NCBI GenBank assembly: GCA_017853575.1
Contig: JAFMJI010000008.1
Span: 28,577-92,576 of the forward strand
DNA: 64,000 nucleotides
Source of the DNA: Chitinophagaceae bacterium
GTDB lineage: Bacteria > Bacteroidota > Bacteroidia > Chitinophagales > Chitinophagaceae
Direction: 5' to 3'
Shown here: positions 9,080-17,266 of the stretch, piece by piece
Layout of the letters: each line of letters begins with the position of its first letter
How positions within the stretch are numbered: the stretch's first letter is position 1
Position numbers and translations under genes: made by a program
Notes under the pieces: generated by a model
What the model was told of the DNA's origin: nothing
Database searches by the model: none
What the model saw: the letters and a program-made list of their open reading frames with translations, nothing else

Positions 9080-11470
9080 TTGAATTACAGAATTAAATAC
9101 TCTTTTTTAACAACAGTCTTCCTGACACTGTTCGTAGTGTCTTGCACTGTGGTTAAGAAAGCACCAAAGGGAGCATTCCATTTCGAAAATAACATAAAAT
9201 TTGATGGCAGTATAACAAAGGACCAAGAGACCGAACTAAAAAATAACTTATTTACTCAAATTGAAGACAGTGTTCAAATAAGGGTGGCTTCAAAAATCCC
9301 CTGGCCCTCCTTCCCCTTTATAATTCCAGTTCAGGTAATTGAGAAACCTACCGTGTTCAATAAACCTGCAGTTGATCAGTCTGTATTGAACATGAAAAAC
9401 CTGATGTCAAATATTGGGTATCGTAAAGCATCTATTCAATATGATACTTCATCAGTAATATTTAAAACCCAACGTCGTGTCAAAACTCTGTTTACAGTTC
9501 AACCAGGGCCAAGGTATCTGATCGACACATTGCTATATTCATTTAAGGATTCAATATTACAATCACTCGCAACGAAGAAGTCAGAAAATGTCATCCCTCC
9601 AAAAGGCGCACCATTTGATTTTAACCTTATAGATGGTGAAATCAACAGGTTAACAGATATTTTTCAAAACAATGGCTTTTATAAAATAAATAAAGAAGAC
9701 ATTATTGCAGAAGTTGACACCAATTATATCGAAATATATGATGTAAGCATTGACCCATTTGAAGTTGCTAGCAGATTAGCCACTATTCAAAACAGAAAAG
9801 ATCAGCCAAATATTCGGGTAACGTTCATGCTGAGGCCCAATATCGACAGCAGCCATTACAGTGCCTATAGAATTGGTGGATTAACCATTTATCCTGATGT
9901 TAAAGCTGAAGATATTGTAGAAGAGCTAGACTCAACGTTTGAAAATAAGAATGAAATTAAAGTTATTTCAAAGCATCAAACTTTTAATGATGTATTCATC
10001 AGGCAAAATATTGCGATGAAACCTGGTTCCTATTTTCGAAGAGATGACTATAGTAAAACGTTGAACAATTTCAATAAACTCGGCACATGGCAAAATATTA
10101 ACATTGCTAATAAAGTTGATGAAAACAGAAAAGCAATTGATTATGTAATGAGTCTTCAGCCTACCAAGAAACAGTATTTCGGAATTGACCTTGAAGGCAG
10201 TAGCATTATAAATACATCACAATTATCACAAATAAGCAGCGGACGGATTGGTGTTGCGACCAATTTTACTTTAAGAAACAGAAATATTGCAAAACATGCG
10301 ATACAGTTAGAAAATAGTTTAAGGACTGGAATTGAATTCAATAATTTCAGAAAAATACTTTCAGGAGAAACTTCCCTGACCAACAGAATAACCATTCCAT
10401 GGCTTGTTGCGCCAGTAAGTTCAGGTGCAAAGGCTTTTTTTCAACAAGCAAAGACAATTGCATCAGCTGATTTCGCGTATATTGATCGTTTCAGGTTTTT
10501 TAATCTTAATACCTTCAATACATTTTTTGGATATGATTGGAAGCCGAATCCAAATACATCCTGGCAAATCAAACCCATCAACTTTGAGTATACCAGGTTC
10601 AAACCCGATAGTTTATTTCTTGAATCGATCAAAAATTTTCCATTGTTACAATATACCTACAACAATGGACTGATTGTTGGAACGAACGCTTTATTTAACA
10701 GAAATGTTACTCCCAATAATTTAAACAACAAAACCTTGATTAAATTTTATGGAGAAGGAAGTGGAGTTTTAGTAGGCGCCCTGTTTTACAATCAAACAAA
10801 ACCTGGAAAATCTTTGAGTAATCTTTACAGGTATTTCAAATTTGATGCAGAGATCAAACATATCAGGATAAGAAAAGAAAACAGCACTTTATTCAGACTC
10901 TATGCTGGTGCGGGTTGGGCATTTACAACAGGTTCAAGAAAAGGCCAGGTTTCTCTTCCATTCTTTAAAAGTTTTATTGCAGGCGGACCCAACAGTATGC
11001 GTGGATGGCCAATCCGAAAACTTGGAATTGGATCAAATATCTTTTATGATACAGTGGCAAATGGAACGTTCAATGATAAGTATGCCGACATACAATTGGA
11101 GGGAAATATAGAACACAGGTTCAACCTTTTCCCTTTCTATGGTTTCATGATGAGGGGTGCAGTATTCACAGATATCGGTAATATTTGGTTTAGAAATGAT
11201 TTGGATGGTGGACTGAAGAATGCAGGTTTTAAATTGAATAGATTGGGCAGAGATTTGGCGGTGGCAAGTGGCGTAGGCGCAAGAGTTGACTTCAATTATT
11301 TTCTGTTAAGATTTGATCTTGGATTTCCTATAAAAGATCCGAGATACAGCCCAGACAACAAAGGAAATTCAAATATTGAAAGATTTTTTACACCCAAGTA
11401 TGGTGGATGGTTTGTAAATGGTGTATGGCACAAACCCAGCTTTCAGTTTGCCATTGGATATCCTTTCTAG
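9080..11470 (+). CDS. TamL-like BamA/TamA-family outer-membrane lipoprotein
   Basis: 796 residues from TTG 9080. The N-terminus ends in a lipobox (LFVVSC, Cys22), as in the Bacteroidota lipoprotein variant of TamA called TamL. POTRA-like repeats cover roughly residues 30-350 (for example YRIGGLTIYPDVKAEDI). The C-terminal half is a 16-strand-type Omp85 barrel with the conserved GGPNSMRGWPIRKLG near 638-652 and a terminal aromatic strand (FQFAIGYPF). Function inferred: insertion of outer-membrane or surface proteins with a TamB partner. tamB is not in the window. The TTG start is needed to keep the signal sequence. Confidence 0.88.
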   Translation: MNYRIKYSFLTTVFLTLFVVSCTVVKKAPKGAFHFENNIKFDGSITKDQETELKNNLFTQIEDSVQIRVASKIPWPSFPFIIPVQVIEKPTVFNKPAVDQSVLNMKNLMSNIGYRKASIQYDTSSVIFKTQRRVKTLFTVQPGPRYLIDTLLYSFKDSILQSLATKKSENVIPPKGAPFDFNLIDGEINRLTDIFQNNGFYKINKEDIIAEVDTNYIEIYDVSIDPFEVASRLATIQNRKDQPNIRVTFMLRPNIDSSHYSAYRIGGLTIYPDVKAEDIVEELDSTFENKNEIKVISKHQTFNDVFIRQNIAMKPGSYFRRDDYSKTLNNFNKLGTWQNINIANKVDENRKAIDYVMSLQPTKKQYFGIDLEGSSIINTSQLSQISSGRIGVATNFTLRNRNIAKHAIQLENSLRTGIEFNNFRKILSGETSLTNRITIPWLVAPVSSGAKAFFQQAKTIASADFAYIDRFRFFNLNTFNTFFGYDWKPNPNTSWQIKPINFEYTRFKPDSLFLESIKNFPLLQYTYNNGLIVGTNALFNRNVTPNNLNNKTLIKFYGEGSGVLVGALFYNQTKPGKSLSNLYRYFKFDAEIKHIRIRKENSTLFRLYAGAGWAFTTGSRKGQVSLPFFKSFIAGGPNSMRGWPIRKLGIGSNIFYDTVANGTFNDKYADIQLEGNIEHRFNLFPFYGFMMRGAVFTDIGNIWFRNDLDGGLKNAGFKLNRLGRDLAVASGVGARVDFNYFLLRFDLGFPIKDPRYSPDNKGNSNIERFFTPKYGGWFVNGVWHKPSFQFAIGYPF

Positions 11471-11986
11471 TTAGTGATTTGATTTCAGCAGTTCCTGCAT
11501 TTTGGTAACCATTGAATACGTTGCAGGACAATATTCAATATTCTGATGATGTACGTGCATATAATCAACCATTTTCTTTTTGGTCAGGTGTGGAAATCCA
11601 GCACAATCAGCAGGTCGTATACTATAAATAGAGCAGTAATTTGTTTTGAGGTCTAAAAACTGACAAGGTGTTTGTTTATTCATCCAATCACCATTGCGAT
11701 CCTTATATAACCATTTTTTCTTGAATTGATCAGGAGTTTGTTTGAAATGGGATGCAATTCGTTTGATGTCCTCGCCAGTAAAAGTTGGCGTCATTGTTCT
11801 GCAACAATTAGAACATTTAAGGCAATCCACCTCTTTCCACACTTCCTTATCAACCATTGCTGCAATATTATCGAGTCCCTTGGGCGGCCTATTTTTCAAT
11901 CTGGTTAGAAAATTTCTAAGTGATTTTTTATTCTTTGCTGCTTTGATTTTGAAAGACTTGAAACTGAACTCAATTGCTTTTACCAC
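11471..11986 (-). CDS. YkgJ-family cysteine-cluster protein
   Basis: 171 residues from GTG 11986. The CxxCxxCC motif (CLKCSNCC, near 56-63) is followed by further cysteines in CQFLDLKTNYCSIYSIRPADCAGFPH (about 107-135), the pattern of PF03692, a putative zinc- or iron-binding domain. A basic N-terminus (FKIKAAKNKKSLRNFLTRLKNRPP, about 10-35) suggests nucleic-acid or other anionic contacts, but this is guesswork. Function of the family is not established. The stop codon abuts that of the convergent tamL-like gene, and the start is divergent from xerD. Confidence 0.88.
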   Translation of the reverse strand: MVKAIEFSFKSFKIKAAKNKKSLRNFLTRLKNRPPKGLDNIAAMVDKEVWKEVDCLKCSNCCRTMTPTFTGEDIKRIASHFKQTPDQFKKKWLYKDRNGDWMNKQTPCQFLDLKTNYCSIYSIRPADCAGFPHLTKKKMVDYMHVHHQNIEYCPATYSMVTKMQELLKSNH

Positions 11987-12061
11987 AAGAAGAATTTAAT
12001 TATTAAATTGAGTCGCGAATTTAGTCGATTATTCCTAATAAAGAAACTTAGTTGCGCTCAA

Positions 12062-12973
12062 ATGTGGGAAGCATACAAGAAAGGATTCTTGGTTCATCTG
12101 CAATTGGAAAAATCACTTTCCATGAATACCATCCAGGCATATGGCTTGGATTTGGAAAAACTGATTCAATTCATTGAGATAAAAGGACAAAAAAAAGAAC
12201 CTGATCAAGTAACATTGCAGGATCTGCAGGAGTATATCAAGTGGATTGCCGAATTGGGCATGAGTGAAAGATCACAGGCGCGAATAATTTCAGGAATAAA
12301 ATCATTTTATAAGTATTGTCTGCAGGAGGAAATAACGAAAAAAGATCCAACAGAACTTCTTTCCTCTCCCAAACTCAAAAGAGCATTGCCAGACACACTT
12401 ACATTTGAAGAAATTGAATCTATTATTCATCAAATCGATTTGAGCAAACCTGAAGGGATGAGAAACAAGGCAATGCTGGAAACCCTTTATAGTTGTGGAA
12501 TGCGCGTCAGTGAAATCATCAACTTAAAAAAATCAAATCTGTATCTGGACATAGGTTTTGTACGGGTAATTGGAAAAGGCGATAAAGAGAGATTGATTCC
12601 CATCGGTACAGCAGCTGTCAAATACTTACAAATTTATCTTCAGGAAGTGCGTGTCCATATTGCAATATCTAAAGGTGCCGAAGACATCGTTTTTCTCAAT
12701 CGAAGAGGTAGTAAGCTTTCAAGGGTAATGGTGTTTTATATCATTAAGGAGTTGGTACAAAAAGCCAATATTCAAAAAAATATTTCACCTCATACTTTCA
12801 GACATTCATTTGCAACACATCTTGTTGAAGGAGGGGCTGATTTGAGGGCAGTTCAGGAAATGCTCGGACACGAGAGTATCACCACCACTGAAATATACAC
12901 GCACTTGGATAGAAACTTCCTCAGAGAGACATTAAAAAAATTTCATCCGGGTTTCAAAGAATTGAACAATTGA
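12062..12973 (+). CDS. xerD: Site-specific tyrosine recombinase XerD
   Basis: 303 residues from ATG 12062, close to the usual length of about 300; an in-frame TTG at 12008 would add 18 residues that do not fit the family. The N-terminal SAM-like core-binding domain covers 1-95. The catalytic domain shows all active residues: Arg148 (CGMRVSE), Lys172 (GKGDKERL), His244 and Arg247 (HTFRHSF), His270 (LGHESITTTEIYTH) and the nucleophile Tyr279. The protein resolves chromosome dimers at dif with XerC. No dif-like site was sought systematically. Other neighbours are unrelated. Confidence 0.93.
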   Translation: MWEAYKKGFLVHLQLEKSLSMNTIQAYGLDLEKLIQFIEIKGQKKEPDQVTLQDLQEYIKWIAELGMSERSQARIISGIKSFYKYCLQEEITKKDPTELLSSPKLKRALPDTLTFEEIESIIHQIDLSKPEGMRNKAMLETLYSCGMRVSEIINLKKSNLYLDIGFVRVIGKGDKERLIPIGTAAVKYLQIYLQEVRVHIAISKGAEDIVFLNRRGSKLSRVMVFYIIKELVQKANIQKNISPHTFRHSFATHLVEGGADLRAVQEMLGHESITTTEIYTHLDRNFLRETLKKFHPGFKELNN

Positions 12974-13017
12974 TGATAATTTGTCTCATTTGATTAATTT
13001 GCAAAAAAATTGACCGT

Positions 13018-13851
13018 ATGAAAAAAATAATCGTAGCGCTGTCTTTGATCAGTTTTATTGTTTCAGCACAGGGACAATCATTAAGAGTACCCGCTCCTTC
13101 TACAACACAAACTGTAAAGCAGGAGTTCGGATTAGGATCAATTGAACTCTCCTACTCTAAGCCCAACATGAGAGGAAGAAATATATTTGGAGATCTTGTT
13201 CCATTTGGAGCAGTTTGGCGCACAGGAGCAAACAATGCGACAACGCTCACTTTCAGTGATGAAGTGAATATTGGCGGAACGAAAATACCGGCAGGAAAAT
13301 ATGGCTTGCTTTCTATCCCTGGTGCAAGCGAGTGGACCATCATCATTTCAAAACAAACAGATGTAACCTCACCATCTGCATACCAGCAAAATATGGATGT
13401 AGTGAGATTGAATGTTCCAGCTGTTTCGCTTCCTTTTGCAATAGAATCTTTTATGATTACGTTTGAAAAAATAAGAAGCAACGAATTGGAATTGATGATC
13501 CTTTGGGATCAAACCATGGTTAGTTTTCCGATCAAAGCGGATATTGACAGCAAAATCATGACTCAGATAGATAATCTGATTAACAATGATACCAAGCCGT
13601 ATTACAATGCAGCAATGTACTATATGGACAACGGGAAAGACCTTAATAAAGCTGCTTCATGGCTGGAAGAGGCTACAAATCAAACACCCAATGCATATTG
13701 GGTATGGTATCAAAAGGCAAGATGCCTATCGATGATAGGTAAAAAAGCAGAAGCAAAAGTTGCATCCAGCAAATCACTTGAGTTGGCCAAGGCAGCAAAA
13801 AATCCAGATTATGTTACACTGAATGAGAAACTTCAAGCAAGCTTAAAATAA
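13018..13851 (+). CDS. DUF2911 secreted protein with C-terminal helical region
   Basis: 277 residues with a signal peptide (MKKIIVALSLISFIVSAQG). Residues of about 25-175 match DUF2911: VKQEFGLGSIELSYSKPNMRGR, then FGAVWRTGANNATTLTFSDEV and IPAGKYGLLSIPG. Residues from about 190 to the end look like a pair of TPR-type helices (NAAMYYMDNGKDLNKAASWLEEA, then YWVWYQKARCLSMIGKKAEA). The family is widespread in Bacteroidota, periplasmic, and of unknown role. A clear terminator follows directly. Confidence 0.88.
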   Translation: MKKIIVALSLISFIVSAQGQSLRVPAPSTTQTVKQEFGLGSIELSYSKPNMRGRNIFGDLVPFGAVWRTGANNATTLTFSDEVNIGGTKIPAGKYGLLSIPGASEWTIIISKQTDVTSPSAYQQNMDVVRLNVPAVSLPFAIESFMITFEKIRSNELELMILWDQTMVSFPIKADIDSKIMTQIDNLINNDTKPYYNAAMYYMDNGKDLNKAASWLEEATNQTPNAYWVWYQKARCLSMIGKKAEAKVASSKSLELAKAAKNPDYVTLNEKLQASLK

Positions 13852-13856
13852 CAAAG

Positions 13857-13880
13857 AAGCCCCGTTGAGGGGCTTTTTTA
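13857..13880 (+). terminator. Intrinsic terminator after the DUF2911 gene
   Basis: AAGCCCC (13857-13863) and GGGGCTT (13869-13875) with loop GTTGA, followed by a run of T. It starts 6 bp after the stop and overlaps the 3' end of the convergent phosphopantetheinyl transferase gene by a few bases. Confidence 0.88.
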
Positions 13881-14498
13881 TTTACAGAGTAAAGTCATCC
13901 AAATATTTTCATAACGAATGTAATTCAGCCTAAAAACCATATTGGATATCTTTGCAAATTTCATTGCAGCGGTTCCCTCATCATCCCTATTAAATTCAAC
14001 GATCTGAATCTCACGTGAAAAATCCACACTTCCTTTCCCCCACCATTTATACATGGTTTCTTTGAGTGACCAGAACAAGGTTGAATAAACAACACGATGT
14101 TGCGCTCCAGCTGATGCCAACAGATTTAATTCATGGTCGTTTAAGAATTTTTTTTCAATTTTTAATACTCGCTCATGAATAGGTTCAATATCAATTCCAA
14201 CCTCATTTTTGTCTGAAATTATTGCCGCAGAAAAGCCGTTACAATGAGAGAGTGAAAATTTTAATTCATTGTTTCTTAGAACTGGTTTTCCACCTTCAAG
14301 TATTTCCACCTGATTGAACGGAAAGTTTTCGTGCACTGTTTGCAAGGCCATTCTTGCAGCAAGTTGTTGTTTTGCTCTTTCTTGGTTAGCGGCATTTGAT
14401 CTATAATTAATTGCAGATTCAAAAAAAGGAATATCTTCTTCGATCTTCCAGAGTCCCAACTGAAACGCATCTCCCTCCTTTTGATAAACCAGTGGCAT
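13878..14498 (-). CDS. 4'-phosphopantetheinyl transferase superfamily protein
   Basis: 206 residues. The core shows the Sfp-type motifs: SLSHCNGFSAAIIS near 110-123, VGIDIEPIHER near 131 with the magnesium-binding aspartate, and WSLKETMYKWWGKG near 163-176, the W-x-x-KE-x-x-x-K signature. These enzymes transfer phosphopantetheine from CoA to a serine of an acyl or peptidyl carrier protein. The length of about 200 residues and lack of secondary-metabolite genes nearby are consistent with a housekeeping role, but the partner carrier protein is not known. Confidence 0.88.
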   Translation of the reverse strand: MPLVYQKEGDAFQLGLWKIEEDIPFFESAINYRSNAANQERAKQQLAARMALQTVHENFPFNQVEILEGGKPVLRNNELKFSLSHCNGFSAAIISDKNEVGIDIEPIHERVLKIEKKFLNDHELNLLASAGAQHRVVYSTLFWSLKETMYKWWGKGSVDFSREIQIVEFNRDDEGTAAMKFAKISNMVFRLNYIRYENIWMTLLCK

Positions 14499-14597
14499 GG
14501 TGTAAAATTAAGCTTTCGCTTGTTCAAACTTTGTTGAAAAAATAAATTAGAAAAATACTTATCAATGACGAATTTCGGGACGCTAAAATGTAGTGGA

Positions 14598-15134
14598 ATG
14601 ATTCTATCTGACAAGCGAATTATGGAAGAGATGGAAAAGGGAACGATCAAAATCACCCCTTTTGACCCATCTTGTTTGGGTAGCAACTCTTATGATGTTC
14701 ACTTAGGAAAATGCTTGGCAACATACAAGAATCATATTCTTGATGCCAAATCGCATAACCAAATAGAATATTTTGATATCCCTGATGATGGATTTGTACT
14801 ATATCCGCATATTTTCTATCTAGGTGTAACACAGGAGTACACTGAGACACATGAGCATGTCCCATTTCTCGAAGGAAAATCATCTACTGGTAGATTGGGA
14901 ATCGATATACATGCTACTGCCGGAAAGGGGGATGTAGGTTTTTGTGGAAATTGGACATTGGAGATTTCTGTTAAGCAGCCAGTGAAAGTCTATCATGGTA
15001 TGCCAATTGGGCAATTGATTTATTTCCCTGTTGAAGGCGAAATTGCGATAAAGTACAATCAGAAAAAGAACGCCAAATACGCTGGACAGCCAGACAGGCC
15101 CATCGAAAGCATGATGTGGAAGAATAAGTTCTAG
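14598..15134 (+). CDS. dcd: dCTP deaminase
   Basis: 178 residues from ATG 14598 (MILSDKRIM), the family-typical start; an ATG at 14565 would add 11 residues. The enzyme deaminates dCTP to dUTP for thymidylate synthesis. Motifs seen are LGSNSYDVHLG near 34-44, EGKSSTGRLGIDIHATAG near 104-121 (nucleotide-binding serine and arginine) and GFCGNWTLEI near 125-134 with the catalytic glutamate. The C-terminal AKYAGQPDRP is the flexible lid. The rmlD-like gene follows 49 bp later on the same strand. Confidence 0.95.
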   Translation: MILSDKRIMEEMEKGTIKITPFDPSCLGSNSYDVHLGKCLATYKNHILDAKSHNQIEYFDIPDDGFVLYPHIFYLGVTQEYTETHEHVPFLEGKSSTGRLGIDIHATAGKGDVGFCGNWTLEISVKQPVKVYHGMPIGQLIYFPVEGEIAIKYNQKKNAKYAGQPDRPIESMMWKNKF

Positions 15135-15183
15135 GCTCCTGCAATTTCGATAATACCCTACATTTGATGAAGCAAGTCATCAA

Positions 15184-16074
15184 ATGAAAATTCTGCTTAC
15201 AGGATCAAATGGAATGGTGGGCTCCAACTTATCAAAAGAGTTGAGCAACTCTGGTCATTTCGTTCTTGCAACTGGGAGAAACGAAAGAAGGCTTCCCCCA
15301 GCATATTTACACGATCATTTCCTGTATCAATCAATGGATATCCGAAACAAAGATGAAGTAATTCAAACAATTACCGGATTCAATCCTGATGTAATTATTC
15401 ATGCGGCAGCAATGACACAAGTAGATGATTGTGAACAAAATAAGATGATTAGCTACAGTACTAATGTAGATGGAACAGACAATCTTATTCAAGCTGCTGG
15501 TGAGGTGAATGCAAGGTTTTGCTACATCTCAACCGATTTTGTTTTCAGCGGAGAGAATGGTCCTTATGTTGAAAATGATGAAACCAAGCCGGCGAACTAT
15601 TATGGTATGACAAAGGAGTTGGCGGAACACCATATAATGGAAAGTGGTTTGCACTGGACGATCATTCGTACGATTTTACTTTATGGCAAGGCTGATCAGT
15701 TGAATAGAACCAATTTTATTTACTGGGTGAAAAACAATCTTGAGGCGGGAAAACATATCAATGTAGTTGCCGATCAGATAAGAACACCAACGTATATACC
15801 CGACCTTACCGCGGCGATCATCAATAGCATAGAAAAAGGATCCAAGGGCATATACCATGTTTCTGGAAAAGATGTTTTGAGTCCCTATCAAATGGCCCTA
15901 GCTGTTGCAAATAAATTGGGATTGGATGATTCTTTCATCCACCCTGTTGATGCAAGCAGTTTCAGTCAGCTAGGCAAAAGACCCCTAAAAACAGGCTTTA
16001 TCATAGACAAGGCAATTAGAGATTTGAATTATGCTCCAAAATCATTCAAAGAGGCACTCGATCTAATATTTTAA
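15184..16074 (+). CDS. RmlD-like NAD(P)-dependent sugar reductase
   Basis: 296-residue extended short-chain dehydrogenase. The nucleotide-binding GSNGMVGSNLSKEL is at residues 7-20, DVIIHAAAMTQVDDCE near 70, the catalytic serine segment in CYISTDFVFSG near 113, and the YYGMTKELAEHH motif (Tyr and Lys) near 140. This is the RmlD_sub_bind family, whose best known member makes dTDP-L-rhamnose. None of rmlA, rmlB or rmlC is adjacent, so the real substrate is open. Other possibilities are the MAT2B-like subfamily or another sugar-nucleotide reductase. Confidence 0.8.
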   Translation: MKILLTGSNGMVGSNLSKELSNSGHFVLATGRNERRLPPAYLHDHFLYQSMDIRNKDEVIQTITGFNPDVIIHAAAMTQVDDCEQNKMISYSTNVDGTDNLIQAAGEVNARFCYISTDFVFSGENGPYVENDETKPANYYGMTKELAEHHIMESGLHWTIIRTILLYGKADQLNRTNFIYWVKNNLEAGKHINVVADQIRTPTYIPDLTAAIINSIEKGSKGIYHVSGKDVLSPYQMALAVANKLGLDDSFIHPVDASSFSQLGKRPLKTGFIIDKAIRDLNYAPKSFKEALDLIF

Positions 16075-16157
16075 GACCCTGATTTTCAGGCTTCCAGGAT
16101 GTGGATAATCTCTCATTCAGGCTGATGAAAAGGACCAGATTTTTCATATTTTATCGT

Positions 16158-16165
16158 TAGATTTG
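16158..16165 (+). promoter_or_regulatory. -7 box of the pfkA promoter
   Basis: TAGATTTG, a perfect TAnnTTTG, 60 bp before the preferred pfkA ATG (16225). A transcription start near 16170 is implied. No clear TTTG at -33. Confidence 0.5.
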
Positions 16166-16224
16166 CGACCGCTAACACTACTGAATCCCTTCGATACTTG
16201 CCCAAAACTTTAGATCAAGTAGAC

Positions 16225-17208
16225 ATGTCCAAAAAAATTACAAAGATTGGCATCATGACCTCAGGAGGCGACGCTCCAGGTATGAATGCATGTGTCAGAG
16301 CAGTAGTTAGAACAGGCCTCTTTCATAAAATGGATGTATATGGAATTACCAGGGGCTATTCCGGAATGATAGATGATGACATCCATAAAATGGACTCCAG
16401 AAGTGTTGCCAACATTATTCAAAGGGGCGGCACCATCCTGAAAACAGCAAGATGCAAGGAATTCATGACTCCAGAAGGAAGAAAAAAAGCATACAATAAC
16501 CTTAAGAAACATGGAATCAATGGATTAATTGTAATTGGAGGAGATGGTTCATTTAAAGGAGCCCAAATCTTTTCTAATGAATATGATATTCCTTGCATTG
16601 GTATTCCAGGAACCATTGACAAGGATATTGCAGGTACAGACTTCACCATTGGTTTTGATACAGCCGTAAATACTGCCATTGATGCGATTGATAAAATCAG
16701 AGATACAGCAGATGCACATGACCGACTTTTTATAGTTGAAGTAATGGGAAGAGATGCAGGTTATATAGCGTTGTACAGTGGAATTGGAACCGGAGCAGAA
16801 CATATTTTGATCCCTGAACAAAAAACAGACGTAGAAGCAGTTGTCAAATCATTGCAAGAAAAAGAAAAAAGAAAAAAGCTCGTCAACATAGTTGTAGTTG
16901 CTGAAGGAGACGATTTTGGAGGTGGCAATGAACTTGCAAAAATCATCAAGGAAAGAATCCCTGGATTTGATATCAGGGTAGCAATCCTTGGACACGTTCA
17001 GAGAGGCGGTGCTCCATCGAGTATGGATAGGATGATTGCCAGCAGAATGGGATATTCTGCTGTAAATTGCTTGCTGGAAGGAACCCACAATGTAATGGTG
17101 GGCATTGTAAACAACAGGATGCATTACACTCCCCTAGACAAGGCTGTAAAGGCAAAACAAAGAATCAATGAAGATTGGCTTAAAATGGTAAAAATATTGG
17201 CCAGCTAA
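16225..17208 (+). CDS. pfkA: 6-phosphofructokinase (ATP-dependent)
   Basis: 327 residues from ATG 16225; an in-frame TTG at 16198 adds nine residues that the family lacks. The ATP-binding GIMTSGGDAPGMNA is at 9-22, IGGDGSFKGA near 104, the catalytic PGTIDKDIAGTDFTIGFDTA near 128 with the aspartate of TIDKD, and VEVMGRDAGYIAL and GHVQRGGAPSSMDR for fructose-6-phosphate binding. It phosphorylates fructose 6-phosphate in glycolysis. Pyruvate kinase follows after a terminator, so the two glycolytic genes are neighbours but perhaps separate transcripts. Confidence 0.96.
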   Translation: MSKKITKIGIMTSGGDAPGMNACVRAVVRTGLFHKMDVYGITRGYSGMIDDDIHKMDSRSVANIIQRGGTILKTARCKEFMTPEGRKKAYNNLKKHGINGLIVIGGDGSFKGAQIFSNEYDIPCIGIPGTIDKDIAGTDFTIGFDTAVNTAIDAIDKIRDTADAHDRLFIVEVMGRDAGYIALYSGIGTGAEHILIPEQKTDVEAVVKSLQEKEKRKKLVNIVVVAEGDDFGGGNELAKIIKERIPGFDIRVAILGHVQRGGAPSSMDRMIASRMGYSAVNCLLEGTHNVMVGIVNNRMHYTPLDKAVKAKQRINEDWLKMVKILAS

Positions 17209-17210
17209 AT

Positions 17211-17242
17211 AAAACAGCAGAGAAGTGTCTCTGCTGTTTTAG
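17211..17242. terminator. Intrinsic terminator between pfkA and pyk
   Basis: Perfect 13-bp inverted repeat (17211-17223 and 17228-17240), core CAGCAGAGA/TCTCTGCTG, 4-nt loop, with T residues at the end of the second arm. It starts 2 bp after the pfkA stop and 27 bp before the pyk ATG. Read-through would put pyk under pfkA control. Confidence 0.88.
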
Positions 17243-17266
17243 TGTTTAACTAAACCTGATAAGATT

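Noticed and set aside
12008..12061. TTG start of XerD at 12008
   Set aside because: Adds 18 residues outside the usual XerD length; ATG 12062 gives a normal start.
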